Of a DNA stretch of 9,285 nt, positions 1 to 7,874 are shown piece by piece. The translations under genes and the position numbers were made by a program. The notes under the pieces were generated by a model, which worked only from the letters and a program-made list of their open reading frames with translations, was not told the DNA's origin and did not search any database. This DNA comes from Salinicoccus sp. UBA3372 (GTDB lineage: Bacteria > Bacillota > Bacilli > Staphylococcales > Salinicoccaceae): assembly GCA_002360325.1 (NCBI GenBank), contig DEQG01000048.1:25355-34639 (forward strand). Direction: 5' to 3'. Positions within the stretch are counted from its first letter, which is position 1. Each line of letters begins with the position of its first letter.

Positions 1-209
1 TCAGAGTGTTCAGCGGCGCCGGTATATTGGTTGCAGTTTATCATTACAGCATGCAAAAGCTTACTTTTGTGGCTGACAGCCTGCCAGCTTGTACAGGCGT
101 GGACTGTACTGTACAATATATTAACTGGTTCGGTTTTATCACCATTCCACTGCTGTCACTGATTGCATTTATACTTATTTTCACACTTTCATTATTCATT
201 AAAAAGTAG
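1..209 (+). CDS. bdbC: BdbC/DsbB-like disulfide bond formation protein, C-terminal part (5' end outside window)
   Basis: Only the last 68 codons are present; the reading frame is open from base 3 and enters from upstream. The fragment reads YHYSMQK, then a cysteine pair in ACTGVDC (C-x4-C), then QYINWFGFITIP and a final hydrophobic helix ending in a basic IKK tail. This matches the second periplasmic loop and fourth membrane segment of the DsbB/BdbC family, four-helix membrane proteins that reoxidise a thioredoxin-like partner and pass electrons to quinone. The full family protein is about 140 residues, so roughly half is missing here. The stop (207-209) is 16 bases before the start of the thioredoxin-fold gene, so the two are very likely one operon and one redox pair. 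The family call is firm; the partner assignment is inferred from context. Confidence 0.88.
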   Translation, partial: RVFSGAGILVAVYHYSMQKLTFVADSLPACTGVDCTVQYINWFGFITIPLLSLIAFILIFTLSLFIKK

Positions 210-225
210 AAGGAGCATTTTTATT

Positions 226-729
226 ATGGGAAATAAAATATTTTACGGCATTATCGCAGTAATCGTTATTGCCTTTGTTGCAATATTTTTAGTTTTAAAT
301 AACAGTTCGTCAGATCCTGACCAGCTGAGTGATTCAGGTTACTACCCGTACACGGATAAAGAGCCGGAGGAACTGTCCGGACCGACCATCGATGCACTGG
401 ACAACGAGGATTATCAGTACAACCAGACACCTGATGAAGTAGCTTCGGCAATTGAAGAGAACGACAGCCAGTATGTCTACTACTGGTCACCGACATGTTC
501 ACACTGTCAGGAAGCAACACCTCTTCTTGTGGAAGCATTTGCCCAGTCCGACGAAGATCTGATCCAATTGAATATTCTTGAATACGAAGAACCTTGGGGT
601 GAATATGAAATAGAAGCAACACCGACTCTGATCTACTTTGAAGACGGGGAAGAAGTTGAGAGAATGACAGGGAACCCTGGAGATGTTGCATCTTATGAAT
701 CATTTATCGCTGCAACTTCTGGAGAATAG
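226..729 (+). CDS. Membrane-anchored thioredoxin-fold thiol-disulfide oxidoreductase (BdbA-like)
   Basis: A 167-residue protein. The start at 226 is chosen because AGAAGGAG (208-215) lies 10 bases upstream; an in-frame ATG at 163 falls inside the preceding gene and has no such site. Residues about 6-24 are a hydrophobic signal anchor, followed by an acidic, Ser/Tyr-rich linker (about 27-65) and a thioredoxin fold. The active site is CSHC at residues 91-94, in WSPTCSHC, and the cis-proline loop is ATPT with Pro133. The domain should face outside the membrane. Placed directly after a BdbC-like gene, it is probably the oxidase or carrier reoxidised by that protein, as in Bacillus BdbC partnerships. 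It is shorter than BdbD and does not look like a DsbA with a helical insertion, so it is nearer to BdbA/thioredoxin. The fold is certain; direction (oxidase, reductase or isomerase) is not decided by sequence. Confidence 0.9.
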   Translation: MGNKIFYGIIAVIVIAFVAIFLVLNNSSSDPDQLSDSGYYPYTDKEPEELSGPTIDALDNEDYQYNQTPDEVASAIEENDSQYVYYWSPTCSHCQEATPLLVEAFAQSDEDLIQLNILEYEEPWGEYEIEATPTLIYFEDGEEVERMTGNPGDVASYESFIAATSGE

Positions 730-732
730 CAT

Positions 733-1560
733 ATGAAATTTACAGTACATGAAAATTTTAATGATATGTCACTCGAAGACATGTTAAAGACGCTCCACCT
801 TCCGAAAAAGGAATTGCATCTTTTGAGAATGTCGAAAGATATTAGAATCAATGACGAAACTAAACCATTGAACACAGTTGTCCAAACAGGCGATACAGTC
901 TTATTGCCGGCCGAAGAGGAAAAAAGCCAGTACAAACCGAGTTACAGAACATGTGAAGTATTATATGAAGACCGCTATCTCGCCCTGCTTTTTAAACCGC
1001 GCGGCGTTAAGACGCATCCAAACCAGTTGCATGAAACCAACACTCTTTTAAATCATGCACTGTACACATTGGATGTCGACTACCTGGAGCCTGTCCACAG
1101 GCTAGACCAGGAAACAAAAGGCGTCATACTCGTCGCCAAGCATCCATATGTTAAAAAGATGCTCGACCATATGCTGAGCGAACGTGAAATCCAGCGGGTC
1201 TACATCGCGAGAGTCGATACTAAAAAACGCGTGGAAGCACAGAGGATTTCAGCACCGATTGCCAAAAATCCTAAAGAGAGAAATAAATATCATGTAACTC
1301 CAAAAGGTAAAGAGGCAGTGACGAACATCATCAAATCAAAAGTGACGAACGAATACTGTGAAATAGAGCTGGAGCTTGAAACAGGCCGGACACACCAGAT
1401 AAGAGTCCACCTGCTCCACATCGGCATGCCGATCATCGGAGATACTCTGTACGGCGGTGCCACACTGCGGGACCTCCAGCTCTTCAGTTACAAAATGTCT
1501 TTCATTCATCCGATACTTCAAAAAGAAGTGTCAGTCGTGCTGGACAAAGATACATTATAA
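733..1560 (+). CDS. RluA-family RNA pseudouridine synthase
   Basis: A 275-residue protein of the RluA/RluD class, which converts specific uridines in rRNA or tRNA to pseudouridine in the cytoplasm. Residues about 1-60 look like an S4-type RNA-binding segment. The catalytic motif is HRLDQETKG at 122-130, with Asp125 as the expected nucleophile. The conserved RTHQIRVHL (219-227) and GMPIIGDTLYG (231-241) motifs follow. The length is normal for the single-enzyme paralogues found in Firmicutes, but the target uridine cannot be told from sequence. The start lies only 3 bases after the preceding stop, and its ribosome binding site GGAG (721-724) sits inside the last codons of the thioredoxin-fold gene, so translation is probably coupled. 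There is no evident functional link to the redox genes upstream. The gene is followed immediately by a terminator. Confidence 0.93.
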   Translation: MKFTVHENFNDMSLEDMLKTLHLPKKELHLLRMSKDIRINDETKPLNTVVQTGDTVLLPAEEEKSQYKPSYRTCEVLYEDRYLALLFKPRGVKTHPNQLHETNTLLNHALYTLDVDYLEPVHRLDQETKGVILVAKHPYVKKMLDHMLSEREIQRVYIARVDTKKRVEAQRISAPIAKNPKERNKYHVTPKGKEAVTNIIKSKVTNEYCEIELELETGRTHQIRVHLLHIGMPIIGDTLYGGATLRDLQLFSYKMSFIHPILQKEVSVVLDKDTL

Positions 1561-1606
1561 AAAAACCCCCTGACATCTCAGTTGATGAGATGTCAGGGGA
1601 TTTTTT
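1561..1606. terminator. Rho-independent terminator, probably bidirectional, between the pseudouridine synthase gene and ppk
   Basis: A perfect 14-bp stem runs from 1567-1580 (CCCCTGACATCTCA) to 1586-1599, with the 5-base loop GTTGA. It is followed on the plus strand by ATTTTTT and preceded by AAAAAC, so the minus strand reads the same stem followed by GTTTTT. It starts right after the stop of the plus-strand gene and lies about 86 bases past the ppk stop, so it can end both converging transcripts. Confidence 0.95.
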
Positions 1607-1685
1607 GTCTTACTGGTTGAGCTTTCTCGTGAAATCCGATTTGCACACGCCTGAATTATCATTTTATTCGGATTCCCATCCGTAT

Positions 1686-3806
1686 CTAGTTACTCTTTTT
1701 GAATCTGTTTCTGATTTTGGTCAGCAGATAGTTCTCTTTTTCCTCTATCTGTTCCCTGTTCACTTTCAGTGCACGTCTCATCAGCTCTTCCTGGGCACTG
1801 ATCGGCTCATGGTCATTTTCCACATAAGCATATGTGCCGTCCGGCTTCTGACAACGCGCTTTTTTATTATCTGTCAAATAAAGTTCATTGATCGATTTCA
1901 ATTCTGCGATGATCTTCGGGTCATTCACCGGGAACAGTATTTCCACTCGTTTGATCATATTTCTCGTCATCATATCCGCCGATGACAGGAACATCTTATC
2001 CTGTCCGTTATGGCGGAAGTAGTAGATTCTTGTATGTTCCAGGAATCTTCCGACGACGCTGATGACCCGTATGTTTTCACTGACGCCCGGTATGCCTGCT
2101 TTCACACAGCAGATGCCCCGGATGACAAGATCGATCTTGACGCCTTCCTGGGAAGCAATCAATAATTTATCGATGATTTTCTTATCCGTCAGGGAATTCA
2201 TCTTGGCAAAGATATAACCGTTGCCATGTTCCTTATGATATTCAATCTCTTTATCGATATGATCGTCGAAAAGGTCGCGGATTTCAAACGGTGCGACATG
2301 CAGTGAATTATATACGGGTTTCAAAGAGTAGCCGCTTAAATAGTTGAAGAAATTAATTGCATCGTCACCTATTTCAGGGTCTGTCGTTATGATACCCATA
2401 TCCGTATACTGCTTGGCCGTCGAATCATTGTAGTTGCCCGTACCCAGATGGACAAACCGCACGAGCTTGTTTTTCACACGTTTGATGACCAGGGTGATCT
2501 TGCTGTGTGTCTTCAGGTAGTTCATACCGTATATGACATGGCATCCGGCGTCCTCCAGCTCTTTTGCCCAGTGGACGTTGTTTTCTTCATCGAATCTCGC
2601 TTTCAATTCGACGAGCACAGATACCTGCTTGCCGTTTTCTGCCGCCTCTTTCAAGGCTGCGATAATCGGAGAGTCGCTGGATACACGATAAAGTGTCTGC
2701 TTGATTGCAAGGACATCCGGGTCCTCAGCCGCTTCTTTGACAAAATCCACGATGGGTTTGAAAGATTCAAACGGATGATGGAAGAACACATCCTCTTTCA
2801 AAGACCGTCCGTATACATCGTCCGTACCGAGAAACTTAGGTGCCTGAGGTACAAACGGCTTATAGATCAGCTTAGGATACTTCCGCTTCAGATTGGAAAC
2901 AAACTCGAACAGGAATGTAAGATCCAGGGGTCCGTCAAATTTATATACATCTTCTTCACCGAGGCTCAGCTCTTCTCTCAAAAATGAACCATTGATCGTC
3001 GGGTTGGTACTGATATCGATTTCCAGACGCACTGCTGCACCTCTTGTACGCTCTTTTAAAAATCTTTCAATCTCAATCAAAAGATCCTGTGCGCCCTCTT
3101 CATGGATCGTCAGATCCGCGTTCCGTGTAATTCTGAATGCGAATGTGCGGTCGATATTATAGCCTTTGAATAACTTCTCAACATTTTTAACGATAATATC
3201 CTCGGACAGAACAACATAAGTGTTCGGTCCGTCATGGAAAGTATAAAAACGTTTTATGATCGTCGGCAGCTGCACGATGGCCGTCTGCTCCCCGAGTTCA
3301 TTCGACAGATCCACGAATATATTGATTTTTTTATTCATCAGTTTAGGGAACGGTCTGTAGGCATCGATTCCCAAAGGTGTGAGTGAAGGAAAGATTTCTG
3401 TATCAAAGATTCTTTCGGTTTCATGGAGGAACTTCTCCGGCAGGTCTTCAGGTCTTCTGAAATAAATACCGTAATTTTCAAGTTCATCTTTTAAATCATG
3501 ATAGATCTTATACTGTGCATCACAGTTTTCCCTGTTCAGCTCACTGATGCTTTCAAGCTGTTCACCGGGTGTCATTTTCGTCTTGTTTTCCGGTTCATGG
3601 TAATTCATTTTGACCTGGTCTTTCAGGCCGCCCACTCTGACCATGAAAAACTCATCCAGATTGGAACTGGTGATTGCGAGGAATTTGAAGCGTTCGAGTA
3701 ATGGATTATGTCCGTCTATCGCTTCTTCTAACACTCTGTAATTAAACCTTAACCAACTGAGTTCCCGGTTATCATAGTATTCTTTATTATCGAGTTTGTA
3801 TTCCAT
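1686..3806 (-). CDS. ppk: Polyphosphate kinase (PPK1)
   Basis: A 706-residue PPK1, which reversibly builds inorganic polyphosphate from ATP through a phosphohistidine. The start at 3806 is preferred over an in-frame TTG at 3839 because GGAGGG (3817-3812) is 6 bases upstream and the family N-terminus ([17 protein letters not shown]) follows closely. The N-terminal helical domain covers about 1-105 and the head domain about 110-300. The two phospholipase-D-like C-terminal domains cover about 310-495 and 500-680. The expected autophosphorylated histidine is His434 in LKTHSKI, and the second active-site histidine is His591 in [12 protein letters not shown]; both positions are close to His435 and His592 of the E. 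coli enzyme. The length is normal and no key residue is missing. It is the last gene of fumC-ppx-ppk, 36 bases after the ppx stop. Confidence 0.97.
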   Translation of the reverse strand: MEYKLDNKEYYDNRELSWLRFNYRVLEEAIDGHNPLLERFKFLAITSSNLDEFFMVRVGGLKDQVKMNYHEPENKTKMTPGEQLESISELNRENCDAQYKIYHDLKDELENYGIYFRRPEDLPEKFLHETERIFDTEIFPSLTPLGIDAYRPFPKLMNKKINIFVDLSNELGEQTAIVQLPTIIKRFYTFHDGPNTYVVLSEDIIVKNVEKLFKGYNIDRTFAFRITRNADLTIHEEGAQDLLIEIERFLKERTRGAAVRLEIDISTNPTINGSFLREELSLGEEDVYKFDGPLDLTFLFEFVSNLKRKYPKLIYKPFVPQAPKFLGTDDVYGRSLKEDVFFHHPFESFKPIVDFVKEAAEDPDVLAIKQTLYRVSSDSPIIAALKEAAENGKQVSVLVELKARFDEENNVHWAKELEDAGCHVIYGMNYLKTHSKITLVIKRVKNKLVRFVHLGTGNYNDSTAKQYTDMGIITTDPEIGDDAINFFNYLSGYSLKPVYNSLHVAPFEIRDLFDDHIDKEIEYHKEHGNGYIFAKMNSLTDKKIIDKLLIASQEGVKIDLVIRGICCVKAGIPGVSENIRVISVVGRFLEHTRIYYFRHNGQDKMFLSSADMMTRNMIKRVEILFPVNDPKIIAELKSINELYLTDNKKARCQKPDGTYAYVENDHEPISAQEELMRRALKVNREQIEEKENYLLTKIRNRFKKSN

Positions 3807-3842
3807 GGTATCCCTCCAATCACCTATTATGAATGACAAATG

Positions 3843-5369
3843 TTAAGCTTCTGTAAAGTTTATCGATAAATCTTTGTTCAATATTTTCTCGATGTGTTTT
3901 TTCTGGCGTATCGACTGATATTTCTCGGCAATAGAATCGCCCTTGTATTCGACTGTCAGTACATACTCATCTTCATGCTCTTCGAGGTACATATCCTGCA
4001 CGATATTGGTATGGGATACATTCAATGCATTTGCGAATTTCAATATGCTGCCGAGTGCAAGCAGAAGATCGATGTCCTCATCGTCAAACCAGCCGACATC
4101 CTCTGCATAAAACTTCAGCAAAGTTTTATTTTTGAAACTGGCCATTAAGGCGAGTCTGACGCGGTCCCGGTGGACGATGCCGTTGATATTGCTGTTGGCA
4201 ATCAGATAGAACGTATGCTGACTTGTCGCATCCCGGTCGATGAATTCACCCAGATAAAATATTTTAGCCGCATTTTTCATCAAGTACTTATCATGTTTTG
4301 AAATGTTGATGATATCATGCCGGTTCAGTTCATGATAAAGTCTTTCAGTTATTTCTATGCGTTTATCATACACTATTTTTTGCAGCTTGAAATCATTTGC
4401 CAGTTCATTCAGGGCATCTTCATAAATTCTGTACTTATTGAAGGCATACGGCTTCTCCTTTGAGATCAGATGCATCGCCAGCCCCTCACGCAGACCTTTA
4501 CGGCTGAATTTGAATTCTTTTGCATCGACGATATCATAGAGTTTCTGGAAAACGAGCAGACTCGGCAGGATGAGATCGCTGCGGTCCTTACTGAGTCCGT
4601 CAATATCATCAAGGCTGTCTTCATCTGTTTTCGTCAGTATCTTCATCACATCATCAAGATCATTTTTATGCATGGAATATCCATGCACACCCGCAATCGG
4701 GTAATTGACCATAGACTGGTGGATGCGTGCGATGTTTCTCGCACTTCCGCCGATTGCCAGAATATGCACGCGGCGTTTCGACAGCCATCTGACATTGCTC
4801 AATTGTTCTTCAATGAACGCCATCGCTTCCTCAATCGCATTTTTATCATTATGCTCCCTGTCTTCAAAGAATTTTTCCTGCAGGGTCACGACACCGAAAG
4901 GAAGGCTCTTCGAATAGATCAGTTCTTTATCTTCAAAGAAAGTGAGCTCCGTACTCCCCCCGCCGATATCGATTGTGACGGCGTCCTGGGTGCTGATCGT
5001 ATGCGTCACAGCGTGGAAGCCGAAAAAGGCTTCCTCTTTTCCTGTAATCACTTTTATATCAAGGTCAAGTTCTTCTTTGACCCGTTTGACAATATCATCT
5101 GAGTTGACTGAGCTTCTGATTGCAGCCGTTGCGACAGGATTTAAATCCGATATCCCATACTGATCGGATATTTCCTTGAAGCTGTTCAATATGTCGATCA
5201 GATTATTTATCCCCTCTTCTTCCATGACGCTGTCATCATTCAGAAAACTTGCAAGACGTGCAGGTGTTTTTATATTTTGAATCTCTTTCAATCCGGTTTC
5301 CTCTGTATATTCAAACAATACGAGACGTATGGTGTTTGAGCCTATATCTATTAAACCGATTCTCTTCAT
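3843..5369 (-). CDS. ppx: Exopolyphosphatase / Ppx-GppA family phosphatase
   Basis: A 508-residue member of the Ppx/GppA family, which releases phosphate from polyphosphate ends or from pppGpp. The actin-like fold is plain: IDIGSNTIRL (7-16), GKEEAFFGF with the expected catalytic Glu112/113, DIGGGSTEL (134-142), AIGGSARN (205-212) and SRKGLREGL (289-297). Residues about 305-480 form the helical HD-like C-terminal domain of the long form of the family. The start is ATG at 5369. Its ribosome binding site AGGTGA (5382-5377) overlaps the fumC stop codon and leaves a 7-base spacer, so translation is likely coupled to fumC. The neighbouring ppk favours polyphosphate as substrate, but a role in (p)ppGpp breakdown cannot be excluded from sequence. 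Confidence 0.94.
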   Translation of the reverse strand: MKRIGLIDIGSNTIRLVLFEYTEETGLKEIQNIKTPARLASFLNDDSVMEEEGINNLIDILNSFKEISDQYGISDLNPVATAAIRSSVNSDDIVKRVKEELDLDIKVITGKEEAFFGFHAVTHTISTQDAVTIDIGGGSTELTFFEDKELIYSKSLPFGVVTLQEKFFEDREHNDKNAIEEAMAFIEEQLSNVRWLSKRRVHILAIGGSARNIARIHQSMVNYPIAGVHGYSMHKNDLDDVMKILTKTDEDSLDDIDGLSKDRSDLILPSLLVFQKLYDIVDAKEFKFSRKGLREGLAMHLISKEKPYAFNKYRIYEDALNELANDFKLQKIVYDKRIEITERLYHELNRHDIINISKHDKYLMKNAAKIFYLGEFIDRDATSQHTFYLIANSNINGIVHRDRVRLALMASFKNKTLLKFYAEDVGWFDDEDIDLLLALGSILKFANALNVSHTNIVQDMYLEEHEDEYVLTVEYKGDSIAEKYQSIRQKKHIEKILNKDLSINFTEA

Positions 5370-5380
5370 AATACAATCAC

Positions 5381-6769
5381 CTATTCTTTGGGTTCAGTCA
5401 TATCTTCGGGTTTGATCCACTCATCAAACTGTTCTGCTGTCAAATGTCCGGATTCAACTGCAGATTCTTTTAAAGTAATACCTTTTTCATGTGCATTTTT
5501 AGCAATCTGTGCAGCTTTTTCATAACCGATATGCGGGTTGAGTGCAGTCACCAGCATCAGTGAAGTATTCAGGAACCTGTCGATATTTTCTTCAATCGGC
5601 TTAATGCCCACCGCACATTTATCATTGAACGTCACCATGCCGTCTGCCAGCAGGTAGATTGACTGCAGTGTGTTATACAGAATGACAGGCTTGAAAACGT
5701 TCAGTTCAAAGTTACCCTGTGATGCAGCGAAACCGACTGCCGCGTCGTTGCCGAACACCTGTGTTGACACCATGGTCAGCATTTCCGACTGTGTCGGATT
5801 GACTTTGCCCGGCATGATTGATGAACCCGGCTCGTTTGCAGGAATTTCAATCTCTGCGATGCCGGCACGCGGTCCGGATGCAAGCCACCTGACGTCATTC
5901 GCAATTTTCATCAGGTCGGCTGCCAGTGCTTTAAGTGCCCCATGCAAATAAACGACTTCGTCATGTGCGGTCAGCGCATGGAATTTATTTGGACTTGAAA
6001 CGAATTTGTAACCCGTCTGGACAGACAGTTCATTTGCAACACGTGAACCGAATTCAGGGTGTGCGTTGATTCCTGTCCCGACAGCTGTACCGCCGATCGC
6101 CAGATTTCCTAATTGTCTTTTCGACTCTTCAATCAGCTCTTCACATTTTTCAAGCATGTATCTCCAGCCGCTGATTTCCTGGCCGAGTGTAAGCGGTGTC
6201 GCATCCTGAAGGTGTGTACGGCCGATTTTAATGATGGATTTGAACTCTTCTTCCTGAGCTTCGAATGTATTTTTCAATTTCATCAGCCCCGGCAGAAGCT
6301 GCTCTTCAACAGATACGAGCAGTGCCACGTGCATGGCCGTCGGATAAGTATCGTTTGAACTCTGGGACATGTTCACGTCATCATTCGGGTGGACGGTTTC
6401 TTCAATGCCTTTTCCTTCCAGGTACTCGTTCGCTACGTAGCTGACCACTTCGTTGACGTTCATATTGCTCTGTGTACCGCTTCCAGTCTGCCATACGACA
6501 AGCGGGAAGTGTTCATCGAGCTCACGGTTGATGACGCGGTCACAAGCGTAGCTGATCGCTTCTTTCTTATTATCAGAAAGCTTGCCGAGACTGTTATTCG
6601 CAACGGATGCTGCTTTTTTCAGTTCTGCAAAGGCGACAATGACTTCAATCGGCATTTTTTCCTTGCCGACCGGGAAGTTTTGACGGCTGCGCTCCGTCTG
6701 CGCCGCCCAGTATTTATCACTTGGTACTTTGATTTCTCCGATAGTATCTTTTTCAATTCTGTAAGACAA
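5381..6769 (-). CDS. fumC: Class II fumarate hydratase
   Basis: A 462-residue, iron-independent fumarase that interconverts fumarate and L-malate in the TCA cycle and acts as a cytoplasmic homotetramer. The family motifs are all present: [14 protein letters not shown] (95-108), [14 protein letters not shown] (127-140), [10 protein letters not shown] (183-192) with the expected catalytic His186, and the superfamily signature [11 protein letters not shown] (315-325). The start codon is TTG at 6769, supported by AGGAGG (6784-6779) with a 9-base spacer and by the standard N-terminus ([14 protein letters not shown]); no ATG fits. It is the first gene of fumC-ppx-ppk. Its ribosome binding site lies in the 3' arm of a hairpin that also looks like the terminator of the upstream gene pair, which suggests control of fumC expression at the RNA level. 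Confidence 0.97.
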   Translation of the reverse strand: MSYRIEKDTIGEIKVPSDKYWAAQTERSRQNFPVGKEKMPIEVIVAFAELKKAASVANNSLGKLSDNKKEAISYACDRVINRELDEHFPLVVWQTGSGTQSNMNVNEVVSYVANEYLEGKGIEETVHPNDDVNMSQSSNDTYPTAMHVALLVSVEEQLLPGLMKLKNTFEAQEEEFKSIIKIGRTHLQDATPLTLGQEISGWRYMLEKCEELIEESKRQLGNLAIGGTAVGTGINAHPEFGSRVANELSVQTGYKFVSSPNKFHALTAHDEVVYLHGALKALAADLMKIANDVRWLASGPRAGIAEIEIPANEPGSSIMPGKVNPTQSEMLTMVSTQVFGNDAAVGFAASQGNFELNVFKPVILYNTLQSIYLLADGMVTFNDKCAVGIKPIEENIDRFLNTSLMLVTALNPHIGYEKAAQIAKNAHEKGITLKESAVESGHLTAEQFDEWIKPEDMTEPKE

Positions 6770-6771
6770 TG

Positions 6772-6830
6772 AAAAAAACCTCCTGTAAATTAGTATTTAT
6801 CAACATTTTATACTAATTTACTAGAGGATT
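6772..6830 (-). terminator. Terminator-shaped hairpin that contains the fumC ribosome binding site
   Basis: On the minus strand, GTAAATTAGTAT (6821-6810) pairs perfectly over 12 bp with ATACTAATTTAC (6796-6785), around a 13-base loop. Below a single A/A mismatch the stem continues: UCUCC (6823-6827 read outward) pairs with GGAGG (6783-6779), one pair being a G-U wobble. After a U/U mismatch, AA pairs with UU. The GGAGG strand is the fumC ribosome binding site and is followed by seven U (6778-6772). The hairpin begins about 7 bases after the stop of the 71-residue protein gene, where a terminator is expected. It therefore probably ends the upstream transcript and hides the fumC ribosome binding site in any read-through RNA. 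Base pairing is seen directly; function is inferred. Confidence 0.68.
6807..6812 (-). promoter_or_regulatory. fumC: Possible fumC promoter -10 element (TATAAA), weak
   Basis: TATAAA on the minus strand sits at the junction of the hairpin 5' arm and loop. A transcript from it would begin near base 6800, leaving out the 5' arm, so the fumC ribosome binding site would be free with a leader of about 30 bases. No good -35 hexamer is visible at 16-18 bases upstream and there is no TG extension, so this is only a candidate. Confidence 0.25.
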
Positions 6831-6836
6831 CATCTG

Positions 6837-7052
6837 TTATTCATTATTTTCTTTTTGTTCTTCATGAGATTCGTCATTTGAAGTGTCAATCGGATAATCC
6901 GCGTTCTGGGAAAGCTGCTCCATTTCCCTGCCGAGTTCACGTACGTCTTCCATGTCGTGGGTCATGGTGTTGTCATCAGGTTCCACCATTTCTTTATAAT
7001 CTTCATTCCCGGTATTTTCATAATAATCTTCTTTGTAGTCTTTCTTCTTCAT
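6837..7052 (-). CDS. Small, very acidic hypothetical protein (71 residues)
   Basis: I do not recognise a characterised family. The start at 7052 is chosen because GAGGTGG (7065-7059) lies 6 bases upstream; a longer in-frame TTG start at 7070 would place this site inside the gene. The protein is dominated by Asp, Glu, Asn and Lys, has no hydrophobic segment and is probably soluble and cytoplasmic. DYKE occurs twice near the N-terminus (residues 5-8 and 18-21). The middle (about 34-48, MEDVRELGREMEQLS) could form one amphipathic helix, and both ends look disordered. It follows the NagB-like gene after 21 bases and the terminator-shaped hairpin comes right after its stop, so the two genes form one unit. 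Its strong ribosome binding site and position in an operon make it a credible gene despite its size. Confidence 0.75.
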   Translation of the reverse strand: MKKKDYKEDYYENTGNEDYKEMVEPDDNTMTHDMEDVRELGREMEQLSQNADYPIDTSNDESHEEQKENNE

Positions 7053-7073
7053 CGCATGCCACCTCTTCAAAGT

Positions 7074-7664
7074 TTATGCAAATCTATAGCTGTAGTAATC
7101 CACAATATCAGGATTCAGACTGGATGCCGCATCGCGGTCAAGCACAACCGTCACCATGCGGTGTGATTTGATCTGACTGAATGCATCCTTGTTATTTTCC
7201 TTGGCATTGTAAAGCTCTTTAACCGCTTCGGCTTTATCGGCGCCTGTCGCAACGACGAATAACTCCCGTGCATCAAATAATGATTCGTTTTTATCTTCAT
7301 TATTGAAGCCGACGTTACCTTTGGCATCCAAATATAACAGTCCGAGACTGACCTGCTTTTTATCTTTTAAAATATTTTCGAGAGAATCGCTTGAACCATC
7401 TGTATGCAGCTGATTTTCAGGAATCTGGAGTTTGTTCAGTATATCCGTCGAAGGTTTGCCGACAGTCGAAATATGAACCTGCGAGAAATCTGCAGGATGC
7501 TGCTTCGTCTCACCGATGAACTTTTCATAAGCCCAGTCCAGATCTTCATTCATTTCAACAGCAAGTACGCTTGTCGGTTTATTGTGGACCTGCTTCCTTA
7601 AAATATCCGCAATATATACACTGAATGTTTCTTTGTCGTCAAAAATTTTAAAATTCATAGCCAT
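7074..7664 (-). CDS. NagB/6-phosphogluconolactonase-fold protein with a degenerate active site
   Basis: A 196-residue protein. The start at 7664 is supported by GGAGG (7677-7673) with an 8-base spacer; the in-frame ATG at 7679 overlaps that site. The C-terminal half follows the glucosamine-6-phosphate isomerase/6PGL pattern: VVATGADKAEAVKELY (137-152) corresponds to the TG-x-x-KA-x-AV strand-helix, and HRMVTVVLDRDAASSL (168-183) to the family's C-terminal strand and helix. Where active enzymes carry a DGHIAFNEP-type motif, this protein has LDAKGNVGFNNED (112-124), lacking the Asp-Gly-His core. It is also shorter than NagB (about 240 residues). Similar short proteins are annotated in staphylococci as glucosamine-6-phosphate isomerase, by recollection only. 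Enzyme activity is doubtful; it may bind a sugar phosphate or act as a regulator. It is the first gene of a pair with the acidic protein. Confidence 0.75.
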   Translation of the reverse strand: MAMNFKIFDDKETFSVYIADILRKQVHNKPTSVLAVEMNEDLDWAYEKFIGETKQHPADFSQVHISTVGKPSTDILNKLQIPENQLHTDGSSDSLENILKDKKQVSLGLLYLDAKGNVGFNNEDKNESLFDARELFVVATGADKAEAVKELYNAKENNKDAFSQIKSHRMVTVVLDRDAASSLNPDIVDYYSYRFA

Positions 7665-7696
7665 AATCGTTTCCTCCATAAATTGTGTTTTAACAT

Positions 7697-7702
7697 ATCA
7701 TA
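7697..7702 (-). promoter_or_regulatory. Possible -10 element (TATGAT) for the NagB-like gene
   Basis: TATGAT on the minus strand lies about 33 bases upstream of the start at 7664, a suitable distance for a short leader. The matching -35 is poor: GTTAAA or TTGTTA fit at spacings of 17 and 19. The position is reasonable but the evidence is modest. Confidence 0.35.
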
Positions 7703-7874
7703 GTTAGTTTACCCATTATTTTAACAAAAATAACACCGAACGCACCTAAAACCTTCTTTTAATAAAAAATCATCATTTTAATCAGTGGAACTTTACTGGC
7801 TGACGGTCTTCATTTCCAATAAAAACATTTCACACTTAATATTTTAAATTATTTTAAATCCCTCTTTTTAATTA

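Noticed and set aside
266..703. A 145-codon minus-strand frame opposite the thioredoxin-fold gene
   Set aside because: Cys/Arg/Leu/Ser-rich shadow translation of a coding strand with a clear CSHC thioredoxin; no start signals.
1633..1674. Inverted repeat AATCCGA / TCGGATT between the first terminator and the ppk stop
   Set aside because: Only 7 bp with a 28-base loop and no U tract in either direction; likely chance. The nearby 14-bp hairpin explains termination of both transcripts.
1590..1985. A 131-codon open frame on the plus strand after the first terminator
   Set aside because: It begins inside the terminator stem with no promoter or ribosome binding site and mostly overlaps the ppk C-terminus in antisense.
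2448..2987. A 179-codon open frame on the plus strand opposite ppk
   Set aside because: Antisense to conserved PPK1 domains, no ribosome binding site and no recognisable domain.
4470..5102. A 210-codon open frame on the plus strand opposite ppx
   Set aside because: It lies entirely inside the well-supported ppx gene, has no ribosome binding site, and its composition is that of an antisense shadow.
7783..7798. CAGT...ACTG inverted repeat in the divergent intergenic region
   Set aside because: A 4-bp arm is expected by chance and has no associated promoter or U tract.
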